Notes: generated from the letters alone by a model not told the origin. Positions 8,072-17,239 are shown, numbered from the stretch's first letter. The stretch: 64,000 nucleotides of DNA from Paenibacillus sp. 1781tsa1 (GCF_024159265.1 NZ_JAMYWY010000001.1:682001-746000), one strand, 5' to 3'. Numbers and translations are program-made.

Positions 8072-8475
8072 GTATGACCCGGTATTTGAGCATTCAAGAG
8101 GTTATTGCGATCAATGTCGCTATGATCAAGCGTTACAGTCCTGGAGAGCAGATTGGAGTTAAAGATTCTGGTCTGCTTGAATCTGCGATTGTAAGAGCAC
8201 AATCATCGGCTTTTGGTAACGAAGCCTACCCATCTATATATGAAAAATCTGCTGCGCTCTTTCAATCTTTGGGCCAAAATCACCCTTTTCATAATGCCAA
8301 TAAAAGAACCGCTTTTACCGCACTGGTAATCTTCCTGCGTTATAACAATGTGTATCTTAAAATGGATCAAACTTTTGCTGAGGACTTTACTGTCAATATG
8401 GTGAACCACAAGTACACATTTGAGGAACTAGTCTCGATTATTCGTACATACTGTGTTACTGAAAATGAAATATAA
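8068..8475 (+). CDS. doc: Doc/Fic family toxin (death-on-curing type)
   Basis: The 135-residue protein has the Doc form of the Fic motif, HPFHNANKR, at residues 72-80, where Lys replaces the second Gly of the AMP-transferring Fic enzymes. Known Doc of phage P1 is a kinase that phosphorylates EF-Tu and stops translation. The same activity is inferred here from the motif. Length and the N-terminal YLSIQEVIAIN match Doc. The gene overlaps the antitoxin by 4 bases. Pairing is with an AbrB-type antitoxin rather than P1-type Phd. A hairpin terminator follows. Confidence 0.85.
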   Translation: MSMTRYLSIQEVIAINVAMIKRYSPGEQIGVKDSGLLESAIVRAQSSAFGNEAYPSIYEKSAALFQSLGQNHPFHNANKRTAFTALVIFLRYNNVYLKMDQTFAEDFTVNMVNHKYTFEELVSIIRTYCVTENEI

Positions 8476-8480
8476 TAGTA

Positions 8481-8524
8481 AGCAATAAGTCATACTTTAC
8501 TATGATTTATTGCTTTATTTTTTT
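8481..8524 (+). terminator. Terminator after the toxin-antitoxin operon
   Basis: AGCAATAAGTCAT pairs with ATGATTTATTGCT (one G-U pair) across an 8-nt loop, followed by TTATTTTTTT. Confidence 0.75.
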
Positions 8525-8660
8525 GCGAGAATAACCGCGATCGGAAGGTTATTCTGTCATCTGAGTGTGCAGTGTAACTTGTCTTTAGTTCAACGGATAT
8601 AGATTACAATAAAACATAAAGAACGAGTTAAACACCTGATCAGAACAGGGAGTGAATGAT

Positions 8661-9392
8661 ATGGGAACGGAATATAACAGTACAGCCATACAAGAGTCCA
8701 TATTGGACGTACATATTACAGAGGCAGGATATGAGCCAGGACAATCGACCATACGTAATATTCAAATGAATGTGGCGCGAGGAGAACTGGTAGGTATTAT
8801 CGGACCGAATGGTGCGGGCAAAAGTACCACGATCAAAACACTGCTTGGTCTGCTGGAACATGCGAACTATGAAGTGACGATTGGGGGAGATGGTCGCTAT
8901 GCCTATATTCCGGAGCAACCGGTTTTTTACGAATATATGACCCTATGGGAACATCTTGATCTGGCCGCAGCGGCGTATGAAATGGAGGAAGAGGTCTTTG
9001 TCGCCAGAGCGGAGGAGCTGTTGGTTCGCTTCGGCATGGACCACGTTCGCAATGATCTTCCAGCCAGTTTTTCGAAGGGCATGCGGCAGAAAATGATGCT
9101 GATGATCGGATTTCTGTCTTCACCGGATATCTATATTGTGGACGAGCCTTTCATCGGACTGGACCCCCGTGCAACCAAGGATTTTCTGAAATTACTTGAT
9201 GATGAATGCCGCCGCGGTGCGGGTGTGCTCATGTCTACGCATGTACTGGATACCGCTGAACGAATCTGCGACCGATTTATTCTGATTGCTTCGGGCAGAT
9301 CTGCTGCCGAGGGAACATTGGATGAGATTCGTGAAGCGGCAGGATTACCGGAAGCCTCTTTGTTTGACTGTTTTGATATACTGACGTCTTAG
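8661..9392 (+). CDS. ecsA: ABC transporter ATP-binding protein, EcsA-like
   Basis: The 243-residue nucleotide-binding subunit has Walker A GPNGAGKST (48-56), a Q-loop at Gln86, a signature variant FSKGMRQK (137-144), Walker B IYIVDEP (157-163) and the switch His194. ATG 8661 is preferred over the in-frame GTG at 8652, because AGGGAG (8647-8652) then sits at the usual distance. The next gene, 21 bases downstream, encodes an EcsB-type membrane partner. Together they form the Ecs exporter, which in Bacillus affects regulated intramembrane proteolysis, secretion and competence. The transported substrate is not known. A promoter probably lies in the gap after the toxin gene. Confidence 0.85.
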   Translation: MGTEYNSTAIQESILDVHITEAGYEPGQSTIRNIQMNVARGELVGIIGPNGAGKSTTIKTLLGLLEHANYEVTIGGDGRYAYIPEQPVFYEYMTLWEHLDLAAAAYEMEEEVFVARAEELLVRFGMDHVRNDLPASFSKGMRQKMMLMIGFLSSPDIYIVDEPFIGLDPRATKDFLKLLDDECRRGAGVLMSTHVLDTAERICDRFILIASGRSAAEGTLDEIREAAGLPEASLFDCFDILTS

Positions 9393-9413
9393 ATAGAGAG
9401 AGGGTGAGAGAGG

Positions 9414-10661
9414 ATGGAAACTTCCCGGCGTTATACACCACTTCGTTTATACAGGCGAAGACGCAAAGAACATTTTAGGGAACAGATGAAAAATCTCAGA
9501 CTCGTCGTGGATTGGACGGTGTGGGTATACCTGCTTGTTCCGGGTCTGCTCTATCTGATTGGATGGTACATGAGTTTATGGACCAAAATGCTGCCTGCAT
9601 GGGCAACAGGATTACCGCTTCCCGTACTGACTGGGCTAATTGACGTGGTCATGCTTACCGGGGGTGTGCTGATATTTGTGGAGGAAGCGGATGTATTGTT
9701 CCTGAAATCAAGGCCGTTGTGGATACGCACCCTAATGAGGCAAGGGCTGTACCGGTCCTGTCTGCAACATCTGGGCAAAATGATTTTGGTTACGGCACTA
9801 ACTGCTCCTCTGTGGTCCCGTGTCTATGAGATGTCGAATCTCCAGATTGCACTTATGGCTGTCTGGTTCGGTGCAGTGGCTTCATTCCAAGCTATAACAC
9901 TACATATAACGAAGGTTCGACATACGGGATGGCGACGCTGGATTCAGATGATCCCTCTCGTGATTGGCATAGGTTATGTGACCATCCATGCGACATCATG
10001 GATGCATGGACAGACGTGGAAGATTATCTTTGGTACCGGGGTGATCATGCTTCTTTTAATTACAGTCGGACAGATGCGGCTGTTAATGAAGGGAACGTTT
10101 GAAGGGGATGTCCGAGAGGATCTGCGGAGCAGGTTGCAGCTTACAGCTCTAATGTTAAGTCGGGCGGTAAGCAAGCCAAAAGCACCACGAACACGGTCCA
10201 TGATCTTCCGCAAACCACGTAAACTGTTACGCAATCGTTCCATCGCGAATCGGACAGCAGAGATTGCATTCAAGGCATTTTTTCGGAACTCGGCCACGAT
10301 GAAATTGTATTTGCAGCTTGGTGGACTATCCATTGCAGCAGTTGCATTACCCCCTTTTCCGGTCAATGTCATCGTGTGTGCGTTATTAATCATCATGTTG
10401 ACGGTGATATTTTATCGTTCATGGGATGTTTTTGCAACGTCGGACTATGTTCAGCTTGTAACGTATGACTCGGAGGCGCTGCATCGTGCAGGTTCAATGA
10501 TGGTTAGGATGTTGTTTGTCCCGATTGGTATTCTTATGGGATTCACGCTGGGATTGGCCTGGCTCGGTTGGATCGTGGGTATTCTGACAGCTGCAGGTGC
10601 GGTGGTCTTTGGACTCTGTGTGTTATCTATTGCCGGATGGGTCCGGCTGACCCGAGCTTAA
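9414..10661 (+). CDS. ecsB: ABC transporter permease, EcsB-like
   Basis: The product is 415 residues with an Arg/Lys-rich N terminus (LYRRRRKEHFREQMKNLR) and paired hydrophobic segments. The pattern GGVLIFVEEADVLFLKSRPL is typical of EcsB. It is the membrane partner of the ATPase encoded 21 bases upstream. GAGAGAGGGTGAGAGAGG lies before the ATG. The basic central stretch (about 245-285, RKPRKLLRNRS) faces the cytoplasm if the predicted topology holds. The role is inferred from the EcsAB pair. Confidence 0.85.
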   Translation: METSRRYTPLRLYRRRRKEHFREQMKNLRLVVDWTVWVYLLVPGLLYLIGWYMSLWTKMLPAWATGLPLPVLTGLIDVVMLTGGVLIFVEEADVLFLKSRPLWIRTLMRQGLYRSCLQHLGKMILVTALTAPLWSRVYEMSNLQIALMAVWFGAVASFQAITLHITKVRHTGWRRWIQMIPLVIGIGYVTIHATSWMHGQTWKIIFGTGVIMLLLITVGQMRLLMKGTFEGDVREDLRSRLQLTALMLSRAVSKPKAPRTRSMIFRKPRKLLRNRSIANRTAEIAFKAFFRNSATMKLYLQLGGLSIAAVALPPFPVNVIVCALLIIMLTVIFYRSWDVFATSDYVQLVTYDSEALHRAGSMMVRMLFVPIGILMGFTLGLAWLGWIVGILTAAGAVVFGLCVLSIAGWVRLTRA

Positions 10662-10708
10662 AAGAATTCCTTCCAGGTTAGAGCATATCACACGCTATAA
10701 CTGACCAT

Positions 10709-10757
10709 GCTATAGAAGAAGAATCTCATCTATGGATGATGAGAGATTTGCTATAGC
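10709..10757 (+). promoter_or_regulatory. Hairpin directly upstream of the ribosome site of the 10773 gene
   Basis: GCTATAG (10709-10715) and CTATAGC (10751-10757) enclose a second, imperfect pairing (AATCTCATC with GATGAGAGATT). The hairpin ends right at AAGGAGG. It could modulate translation or stabilise the mRNA, and no T run follows. Its function is inferred. Confidence 0.4.
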
Positions 10758-10772
10758 AAGGAGGAAGAGCTG

Positions 10773-11159
10773 ATGATGATGGATAATAGCGAACTACAGG
10801 TGCATTTCTCAGATGGTTCAGCGTTGAATGCCGCCAAGGCAACCTTGGAGGAATTGGGATATAAGCCATATCAGTCTGGCCCGCTGGAATTGTATATCCC
10901 CACAGATCGCCAAGATCCTCAGTCTGCTGTAGAGATTGTACAATCTCATGGGGGAAGTGCCGTTTTTGCCTCGCAGACGGAAGAACTGGATCAGTTTCAG
11001 AACATATCGATTCCGGCTCATCTCGTGAATGAGGACTGGAATGAGGGGTATGCGAGCGGAAATAAGGGAAGCCAGACGGAGCAAGGCAGACATAACTATA
11101 GCGAGGACCCGACATACGATGATTCGGCTGATGGATTCTCAGGCAGTGTCAAAGCATAG
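10773..11159 (+). CDS. Small hypothetical protein, acidic tail
   Basis: I do not recognise the family. The 128-residue product has a compact first half, roughly residues 5-75, with alternating polar and hydrophobic pattern (ELQVHFSDGSALNAAKATLE, PLELYIPTDR). It resembles a small ACT/ferredoxin-like fold, which is only an impression. The second half is hydrophilic and disordered (NEGYASGNKGSQTEQGRHNY). There is no signal peptide. AAGGAGG lies 10 bases before ATG 10773, and an unusual hairpin touches that site. It is followed by a terminator shared with the convergent flavoprotein gene. Confidence 0.7.
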   Translation: MMMDNSELQVHFSDGSALNAAKATLEELGYKPYQSGPLELYIPTDRQDPQSAVEIVQSHGGSAVFASQTEELDQFQNISIPAHLVNEDWNEGYASGNKGSQTEQGRHNYSEDPTYDDSADGFSGSVKA

Positions 11160-11220
11160 AAGGGATAAAATCACAAGCTAAGAGTGGTTCGTTCCGTCTT
11201 TCTAATATGGCATAATTCCC

Positions 11221-11263
11221 AAAAACCCCGATACTCCACAAACAGTGGATATCGGGGTTTTTG
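11221..11263. terminator. Bidirectional terminator between the 10773 gene and the flavoprotein gene
   Basis: AAAAACCCCGATA(C)TCCAC pairs with GTGGATATCGGGGTTTTT with one bulged base. A and T runs flank both sides, so it can serve both convergent genes. Confidence 0.9.
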
Positions 11264-11307
11264 ACATCTGAAGCTTTTCATCATGCGCTTTAAGTGTGTA
11301 ATACCTA

Positions 11308-12576
11308 TTATGTTGTAACGTGTTTATATTCTGCCGCATGCATGCCAGCCGTATATCCCGTGGAGAATGCAGCGGTGATATTATATCCGCCGGTGTAGCC
11401 GTGAATATCCAACACTTCACCGCAAAAGAATAGTCCAGGCAGCAGCTTGGATTCCATTGTTTTTGGGTATATTTCCTTTAAGTGAATTCCTCCCCCAGTG
11501 ACGAAGGCTTCTTTGAGCGATCTCGTTCCGTCTGCACGGAAGGTAAAAGCTTTCATTAACGCACACAAGTTGCTTAACATCCCTTTGGGGAAATGGTGGA
11601 ACGTGAGGTCATCGCTGATCTCTGCCCGTTTCATCATTAATGGAATCATGCGCTCTGGAACCCATGTTTTCAGTATGTTTTTGACAGCCTTGCGGGACTC
11701 TTGTTCCAATACCTGTTGAACCTGTGTTTCTAGTGCCCCTGCCGACAGCTCTGGGAACAGATCAATGCTCATGATGACCTGTGGGTTTCCAGACTTCATC
11801 TGAACTTTGCGAATAAATTGGCTACAACGCAGTGCAACCGGTCCAGACACTCCAAAATGCGTGAAGATCATATCCCCGCGATGGGAGATGACGGTTTTTC
11901 CTTTGGCGTCCAATACAGATAAACCGATATCTCTCAATGACAAACCTTGCAGTTCTTTGGATTGAATCCAACTCTCCCCAGACACAATAGGCACTTCGGT
12001 TGGATATAACTCCGTAATCGTGTGACCCGCAGCCTCAGCCCAGGGGTAACCATCTCCGGTTGATCCGGTTTGGGGTACGGATTTGCCACCAGTAGCGATA
12101 ATGACGGAGCGTCCAAGAATGGTTTTACCTGAAATCAATTTAACACCCTGCACTTGCTGACCGTTCTGAATGAGTTCCTTAACTGGTTCTTTGGTACGAA
12201 TCTCAACGCCAAGGGAGACAATTTTGCCTACCAGCGCATCCACAACTGTTTTTGCTTTATCGGTTACAGGGAACATTCTGCCGTTGTCTTCTTCTTTCAG
12301 GGCGATTCCGAGATTCTCGAAGAAACGCATGATTCCCTGGTTGTCCAGATTCTGAAACGAACTATATAAAAAGCGTCCATTACCCGGAATATGTCGGATG
12401 AGTTCATCCGTTTCCTTGGCATTGGTCACATTGCATCGACCTCCGCCAGAGATGCCGAGTTTACGACCCAGTTGATCTCCTTTATCCAGCAGAAGCACGG
12501 ACGCTCCATGCTCGGCAGCTGCAACGCAAGCCATTAGGCCCGCGGATCCACCACCAATTACAATGACATCATACAT
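11308..12576 (-). CDS. NAD(P)/FAD-dependent oxidoreductase, HI0933/BaiN family
   Basis: The 422-residue flavoprotein begins with the FAD-binding motif VIGGGSAGLMACVAAAEHG. The family signature GRKLGISGGGRCNVTN follows at about residues 38-53. The C-terminal part ends with FCGEVLDIHGYTGGYN, a second conserved FAD contact of this family. Length matches the family (Bacillus YtfP, E. coli YhiN). The physiological substrate is not established for most members. It is divergent from the sensor kinase gene and convergent with the 10773 gene, and probably monocistronic. Confidence 0.85.
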   Translation of the reverse strand: MYDVIVIGGGSAGLMACVAAAEHGASVLLLDKGDQLGRKLGISGGGRCNVTNAKETDELIRHIPGNGRFLYSSFQNLDNQGIMRFFENLGIALKEEDNGRMFPVTDKAKTVVDALVGKIVSLGVEIRTKEPVKELIQNGQQVQGVKLISGKTILGRSVIIATGGKSVPQTGSTGDGYPWAEAAGHTITELYPTEVPIVSGESWIQSKELQGLSLRDIGLSVLDAKGKTVISHRGDMIFTHFGVSGPVALRCSQFIRKVQMKSGNPQVIMSIDLFPELSAGALETQVQQVLEQESRKAVKNILKTWVPERMIPLMMKRAEISDDLTFHHFPKGMLSNLCALMKAFTFRADGTRSLKEAFVTGGGIHLKEIYPKTMESKLLPGLFFCGEVLDIHGYTGGYNITAAFSTGYTAGMHAAEYKHVTT

Positions 12577-12771
12577 ATGTTATTACCCTCTTTTTTCATT
12601 GATTTTGTCTGTATTACGTAAACTGTGTCTACTCCTGGCTTTTTCTGAAATATAATGGAGTTATGGGTAGTTCTATTGTGGAGTCCTAAGGGATATATTG
12701 TAATATACTGTCGCCTATGTTTTAATCAGAAATACATGAGGGAATGTGCAGGCAGAGGAGGAGATGGCATT

Positions 12772-14466
12772 GTGGTTGCGTTAAAGGACATGCTTTTACA
12801 AGTACTGCTGGCAGGGTCGGCGGTATTTCTGATTCCCTTATTCCGTCTGGTACTCTCCAAGCGGGCTATTGCCAGAATGGATCATGCCGGAACCGTTCAT
12901 ACCAGTTTTGCTGTGACAAGTGCCCTGAGCATGCTATTGTGTCTGCTATTTGCACTCTATGCAAGCCCGGTAGCCGTACCCATATCATTAAGTATGGTAC
13001 CTGTGATACTTGTTATTCTGTATTGTAAATCCGCTCTAGGCGTAACGCTGTCCATTCTTCATATTCTCTTCTATTTTCTGTTTGCGCATCCCTATGATCT
13101 GTTCGGATTTCTCCTTCATACGGGCATTCTTCTCTATCCTATTGTATGGTTGTCTGCCAAACGATTCAAGCATAATACACCTTCGCGCAAAATGACGATC
13201 CTCATTATGCTAATTACAATGGAACTGGTTGTAACGAGTCTGTTATGGATCGCATCCCTCCAGAATGAATCCACGTACTCTGCGACCTACCTGATACTTA
13301 CAGCACTTGGATATACCGCTGGAGCCATTGTTGCGGGCAGTCTGAGTCTGCTATGGCTGGAACGGATGAAGCACTATCGCGGGCTGGAGCAGCATCTCTC
13401 GGAAGTCCACCACCGATACATAACCGAAACGGAGAAACTTCATCAGATTCTGAACGCAGTGCCGCTCTCCATTGCCACCGTAGATAAACAAGGCACAGTG
13501 ATGTTTGTTAATGAGATGATGGAGCAAACCGCAAGAGAGCAGCTTCCTTGTACCTCCACCCCTGATCTCATTGGACAGCCTGCCAGTCAATTTGTTGAAC
13601 AAGGTCAGGCGGACAAGATGGATAAAAGCATTCGCAGAGCCGTCGTTCATGGTGAGATTAGTGGATTAACCGTTCGTTATGGTGCGCACGTCTTTCAATC
13701 CCGAACCGTTCCAATCTATGCCTTTTCAACAGAGACTGCGAGAGAAGTTACAGGAGCCATGCTGATCATTCAGGATATCACGGAGCTTGAGATGTTGCGA
13801 AGTGAACTGGATAATGTGGATCGTCTCAGTCTGGTGGGTCAGATGGCTGCAAGCATTACGCATGAGGTGCGTAATCCCATGGCGGTTGTGCGGGGCTTTC
13901 TTCAACTCATGCAGGAAAAAAGTCCGGACTCCCTGGATCACTATTACCGGATCGTTCTGGAAGAACTGGACCGGGCCAACAGTATCATTAATGATTTCTT
14001 GTCTCTGGCTCAGAATCGTATTGCCGAGAAAGAGGAATCCCAGCTGCACGATATCATACATGAACTCAGTCCATTGTTATGGGCGGATGCGAACCTGCGT
14101 GGTCAGAGTATTGAACTCATGCTCGCCCATAATGTGCCGAAGTTGCATCTCAATTCAAAGGAAATCAAACAGGTAGTGTTGAACCTGGCCCGTAACGGGA
14201 TGGAAGCCATGAATGAGAAGGGCGTGCTTACGCTGGAAACACGGATCGTGGATGATAAGGTGGAACTGTGTGTGCGTGACACAGGACCTGGTATACCCCG
14301 GGTGAAGAAGGAAAAGCTGTTTGAACCTTTTTACACGACAAAAGCTAAGGGAACTGGACTTGGATTGTCGATGTGCCTTAGTATTGTGGAACGACATAAT
14401 GGAACCATTACTGTGGAATCGGAGGAAGGCCAGGGTACTACCTTCAAAGTGGCATTTGAACGTTAG
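12772..14466 (+). CDS. Membrane sensor histidine kinase with PAS domain (sporulation-kinase-like)
   Basis: The 564-residue kinase has six or so N-terminal membrane segments (about 1-200), a PAS domain (about 225-335, KQGTVMFVNEMM), then HisKA with the phosphorylated His364 in SITHEVRNPM. The ATPase domain has N box NLARNGMEAM, G1 DTGPGIP (503 onward), F box FEPFYTTK and G2 GTGLGLSM. The layout resembles Bacillus KinB/KinE kinases that feed the Spo0 phosphorelay. GTG 12772 is chosen because GAGGAGGAG lies 8 bases before it; the longer frame from 12655 has no ribosome site. No response regulator gene is adjacent, as expected of phosphorelay kinases. The phosphorelay role is inferred. Confidence 0.8.
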   Translation: MVALKDMLLQVLLAGSAVFLIPLFRLVLSKRAIARMDHAGTVHTSFAVTSALSMLLCLLFALYASPVAVPISLSMVPVILVILYCKSALGVTLSILHILFYFLFAHPYDLFGFLLHTGILLYPIVWLSAKRFKHNTPSRKMTILIMLITMELVVTSLLWIASLQNESTYSATYLILTALGYTAGAIVAGSLSLLWLERMKHYRGLEQHLSEVHHRYITETEKLHQILNAVPLSIATVDKQGTVMFVNEMMEQTAREQLPCTSTPDLIGQPASQFVEQGQADKMDKSIRRAVVHGEISGLTVRYGAHVFQSRTVPIYAFSTETAREVTGAMLIIQDITELEMLRSELDNVDRLSLVGQMAASITHEVRNPMAVVRGFLQLMQEKSPDSLDHYYRIVLEELDRANSIINDFLSLAQNRIAEKEESQLHDIIHELSPLLWADANLRGQSIELMLAHNVPKLHLNSKEIKQVVLNLARNGMEAMNEKGVLTLETRIVDDKVELCVRDTGPGIPRVKKEKLFEPFYTTKAKGTGLGLSMCLSIVERHNGTITVESEEGQGTTFKVAFER

Positions 14467-14687
14467 TCATTCAGCATATTTTGCCAGACATTGAGACATA
14501 ATATTATAGAAGAAGCCTTTCCGCAGGCGGTTTCTGAATCTTGCTTTCATTGCTTATGGATGTATAATAGGAATAGCACATCATTACATCCATAATGTTC
14601 GATATGAATGTAACGTTGTTTTGAAAAGTTATTCGCCTTTAATTCGATCGAGATCATAGAACAACCATTTATAAGGAGTGAAACCGA

Positions 14688-15122
14688 ATGTCGATGTCAT
14701 TTGATCAATACATGAAAGATATGGTTCAACCCATGCGGGATGAGTTAACTCGTCTAGGAATCCAGGAGTTGCGTACTCCTGAAGAAGTGGAAGCAAGTAT
14801 TCCAGATGCAAAAGGAACAGCATTGATTGTCATTAACTCTGTCTGCGGATGTGCCGCAGGTCAATGTCGCCCAGGTGTGTCCCAAGCACTTCAGCACGAT
14901 ATTACACCGGATCACCTGTACACTGTATTTGCTGGTCAGGACAAGGAAGCAACTGCAAAAGCACGTGAATTCTTTGCACCGTATCCTCCATCTTCACCGT
15001 CCATTGCCCTGATGAAAGACGGAGAACTCGTTCACTTTATCGAGCGTCATCAAGTGGAAGACCGTTCTGCAGAGGAAATTGCGGCTGATCTGACAAGTGC
15101 ATTTGAACGTTATTGCCGTTAA
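14688..15122 (+). CDS. Bacilliredoxin (BrxA/BrxB, YphP/YqiW family)
   Basis: The 144-residue thiol protein has the CGC active site at residues 53-55 within INSVCGCAAGQCRPG, the mark of the DUF1094 bacilliredoxins. These remove bacillithiol from mixed disulfides on proteins after oxidative stress, working with bacillithiol and YpdA. AAGGAG precedes ATG 14688 at normal distance. A terminator follows directly, so it is probably a single-gene unit. Whether it is the BrxA or BrxB orthologue cannot be told. Confidence 0.9.
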   Translation: MSMSFDQYMKDMVQPMRDELTRLGIQELRTPEEVEASIPDAKGTALIVINSVCGCAAGQCRPGVSQALQHDITPDHLYTVFAGQDKEATAKAREFFAPYPPSSPSIALMKDGELVHFIERHQVEDRSAEEIAADLTSAFERYCR

Positions 15123-15134
15123 TTCGCTCCATAG

Positions 15135-15178
15135 AACGCCCCGCCCTTCGGATCACCGATGCCGGGGCGTTTCATTTT
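15135..15178 (+). terminator. Terminator after bacilliredoxin
   Basis: AACGCCCCG and CGGGGCGTT form a 9-bp GC-rich stem, followed by TCATTTT. Confidence 0.75.
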
Positions 15179-15260
15179 GGATAGATAAGGTTATTGAACC
15201 ATTCGGACCTTTCAAGATGGACATCAAATTTCATTAATTTAGAAACGGGGTGTGTGAACG

Positions 15261-16070
15261 ATGAGTTTGCAACAACAGATCATCGCTGAATTGAAGGTTA
15301 AACCAAGCATTAATGAAGAAGAGGAAGTACGCAAGCGTGTTGATTTTCTGAAGACGTATGTTAAAAATGCGGGTGCCAAGGGCTTGCTGATTGCGATCAG
15401 CGGGGGTATTGACAGTGCAGTGGCAACGGCGCTTTGCAAAAAAGCGACGGACGAGCTTACGGAAGAGAATAAACAAGAGTACAAAACGCTGGGTGTATTC
15501 CAACCGTATGGTGAACAATCCGATATCGACCACAGCTACGCTGTAGCAAAAGCATATGATCTGAAACATGTTGTGGAAACGAATATTGAAGATGCGGTGA
15601 ACGAGATTGCTCTGGAAGTGGAGCAAGGATTCAAATCCTTGGGTAGCCCACGCCATATGACTCACCAAGGCAAAGGTAACGTTAAGGCGAGAACTCGTAT
15701 GGTTATGCAATATGCGCTTTCGTTTGAAGAAAACCTGCTCGTTGTAGGTACGGATCATGCGTCCGAAGCCATCACGGGCTTCTATACCAAATGGGGCGAT
15801 GGTGCTGTGGATATTACACCACTGAGCACGCTGAACAAACGTCAGGTACGCCAGCTGGCAGCATATTTGAACGTGCCACAGGCTATTTTGGACAAGGCAC
15901 CATCTGCAGGGCTATGGGAAGGTCAGACGGACGAAGATGAGCTGGGAATCTCGTATGAAGCGAACAGTGACTATCTCGAAGGCAAACAGATCGATCCGGC
16001 TGCACAAGAGCGCCTTGAAGCGTTCTATACGCGGACACATCACAAACGCAATGCCATTCCTGGTATCTAA
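15261..16070 (+). CDS. nadE: Ammonia-dependent NAD+ synthetase
   Basis: The 269-residue enzyme of the N-type ATP pyrophosphatase superfamily converts deamido-NAD, ATP and ammonia to NAD+. The P-loop SGGIDS is at residues 47-52. It lacks a glutaminase domain, matching the about 272-residue ammonia-dependent NadE of Bacillus and E. coli. Other family segments include GTDHASEAITGFYTKWGDG and PSAGLWEGQTDEDELG. ATG 15261 has AACGGGGTGTG upstream. It stands alone between two terminators. Confidence 0.95.
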   Translation: MSLQQQIIAELKVKPSINEEEEVRKRVDFLKTYVKNAGAKGLLIAISGGIDSAVATALCKKATDELTEENKQEYKTLGVFQPYGEQSDIDHSYAVAKAYDLKHVVETNIEDAVNEIALEVEQGFKSLGSPRHMTHQGKGNVKARTRMVMQYALSFEENLLVVGTDHASEAITGFYTKWGDGAVDITPLSTLNKRQVRQLAAYLNVPQAILDKAPSAGLWEGQTDEDELGISYEANSDYLEGKQIDPAAQERLEAFYTRTHHKRNAIPGI

Positions 16071-16145
16071 TACGGATGGATGAGCATGATCGTTATATTA
16101 GGCTGTTAACACCAACATTGAAATACCGTCCCTCTTAGGGAATGC

Positions 16146-16179
16146 AAAAAGAGTCACTGCTCACGCAGTGACTCTTTTT
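16146..16179. terminator. Bidirectional terminator between nadE and the alpha/beta hydrolase
   Basis: AAAAAGAGTCACTG and CAGTGACTCTTTTT form a perfect 14-bp stem with a 6-nt loop. It serves both convergent genes. Confidence 0.92.
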
Positions 16180-16201
16180 GTTATGTGGAATGAGAACACG
16201 T

Positions 16202-17017
16202 TCAGCTACTCCAGTCTTTGATCTGTTGCAGGGTTTGGGTGATGGCTTGCTCCAGTTGCGGAGTGGTTTCTTTAAATGGATGTACGGTATTAAAAGTGTG
16301 GTTTCCCTCATTAATCTGGTGCCATGGGATATCAGGGCGGGCTTGCACAAGTGCAGCAGAACCGTCCCGCAGACGCTGGGGATCTTCGGTTCCCTGAATG
16401 AGTGCGACTCGCAAATGTGAAGCACCCAAGCGGTCAATGATAGCGTAACGTTCGCTATGCCTGTCCAAGTCCTCGAGTATAGACACGTCCAGTGGCATCT
16501 GCTGACCTGTACGTCCGTTAACGACATGGCTGCGGCCATGGGTACGCATCTCTTCTTTTTGCTCAGCAGTGAAGAGATCGAGATTGGTTACGCCATTCCA
16601 GGAGATGACACCTGCCACCTGCTCAGGATGATCGAGTGCATAGACGAGACTTACGCCCGCACCGCGGCTATGGCCAACCAGGTATACAGGAAGTCCAGTG
16701 AGTTCAGGTTGTGTAGCCACATATTCCAGTACCAGGGCCAGATCGGCAAGCTCCCGGCTGTAGGTATTCACTGCGAACTTTTCAAGTTCAGAGAATTGCT
16801 CCAGATATTCGCCAATACCGTTGTGAGAGAAATTAAAGGTTAGCACATGATGCGTCTGGCTTAGCTGTGCAGCTGCATAAGGGAACATCCCCCAGTCTTT
16901 GAAGCCTTTGTATCCATGAGACAGAATGATGACGCCTTGAGCGGGTTGTTGTGCAGGGAAAAAGTCCCCGCGAATGATAGCTTCTACGTCAGTGGGCAAT
17001 TCAAAAGTGATGGGCAT
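16202..17017 (-). CDS. Alpha/beta hydrolase (peptidase S9/dienelactone-hydrolase-like)
   Basis: The 271-residue soluble enzyme has the nucleophile elbow GHSRGAG at about residues 114-120. An oxyanion-type HGYKGFKDWG motif lies near residue 34. A late acidic region (GTEDPQRL) and the histidine in EGNHTF would complete the Ser-Asp-His triad. No signal peptide is seen, so it acts in the cytoplasm. The substrate is unknown. It is read divergently from acpS and shares a terminator with nadE. Confidence 0.8.
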   Translation of the reverse strand: MPITFELPTDVEAIIRGDFFPAQQPAQGVIILSHGYKGFKDWGMFPYAAAQLSQTHHVLTFNFSHNGIGEYLEQFSELEKFAVNTYSRELADLALVLEYVATQPELTGLPVYLVGHSRGAGVSLVYALDHPEQVAGVISWNGVTNLDLFTAEQKEEMRTHGRSHVVNGRTGQQMPLDVSILEDLDRHSERYAIIDRLGASHLRVALIQGTEDPQRLRDGSAALVQARPDIPWHQINEGNHTFNTVHPFKETTPQLEQAITQTLQQIKDWSS

Positions 17018-17178
17018 GATTCAGACCTCCTCAGAATTTCAGACGATTCCTGATTCATATTTTAGCATATATGGTAATGCGGATAGGTACTCGCTTCTGG
17101 GCGCCCCTCCTGCTACAATAGAATACGTGTTCGGATAGATACGGATCATGTGATTGAATGGAGATTTTATACAATGTA

Positions 17179-17239
17179 TGTTCAAAAAGAGTGGTTCTCA
17201 GTACAGAGAAGATGGAACCTTTTGAATCACCTTTACAGT
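17179..17239. repeat. Short dispersed hairpin repeat, copy 1 (upstream of acpS)
   Basis: TGTTCAAAAAG starts the element, CTCAGTAC lies in the middle, CCTTTTGAA forms the inverted arm, and it ends ACCTTTACAGTA. A second copy at 25333-25392 has the same order of blocks and nearly the same length (60 against 61 bases). No coding potential is seen. Confidence 0.65.
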
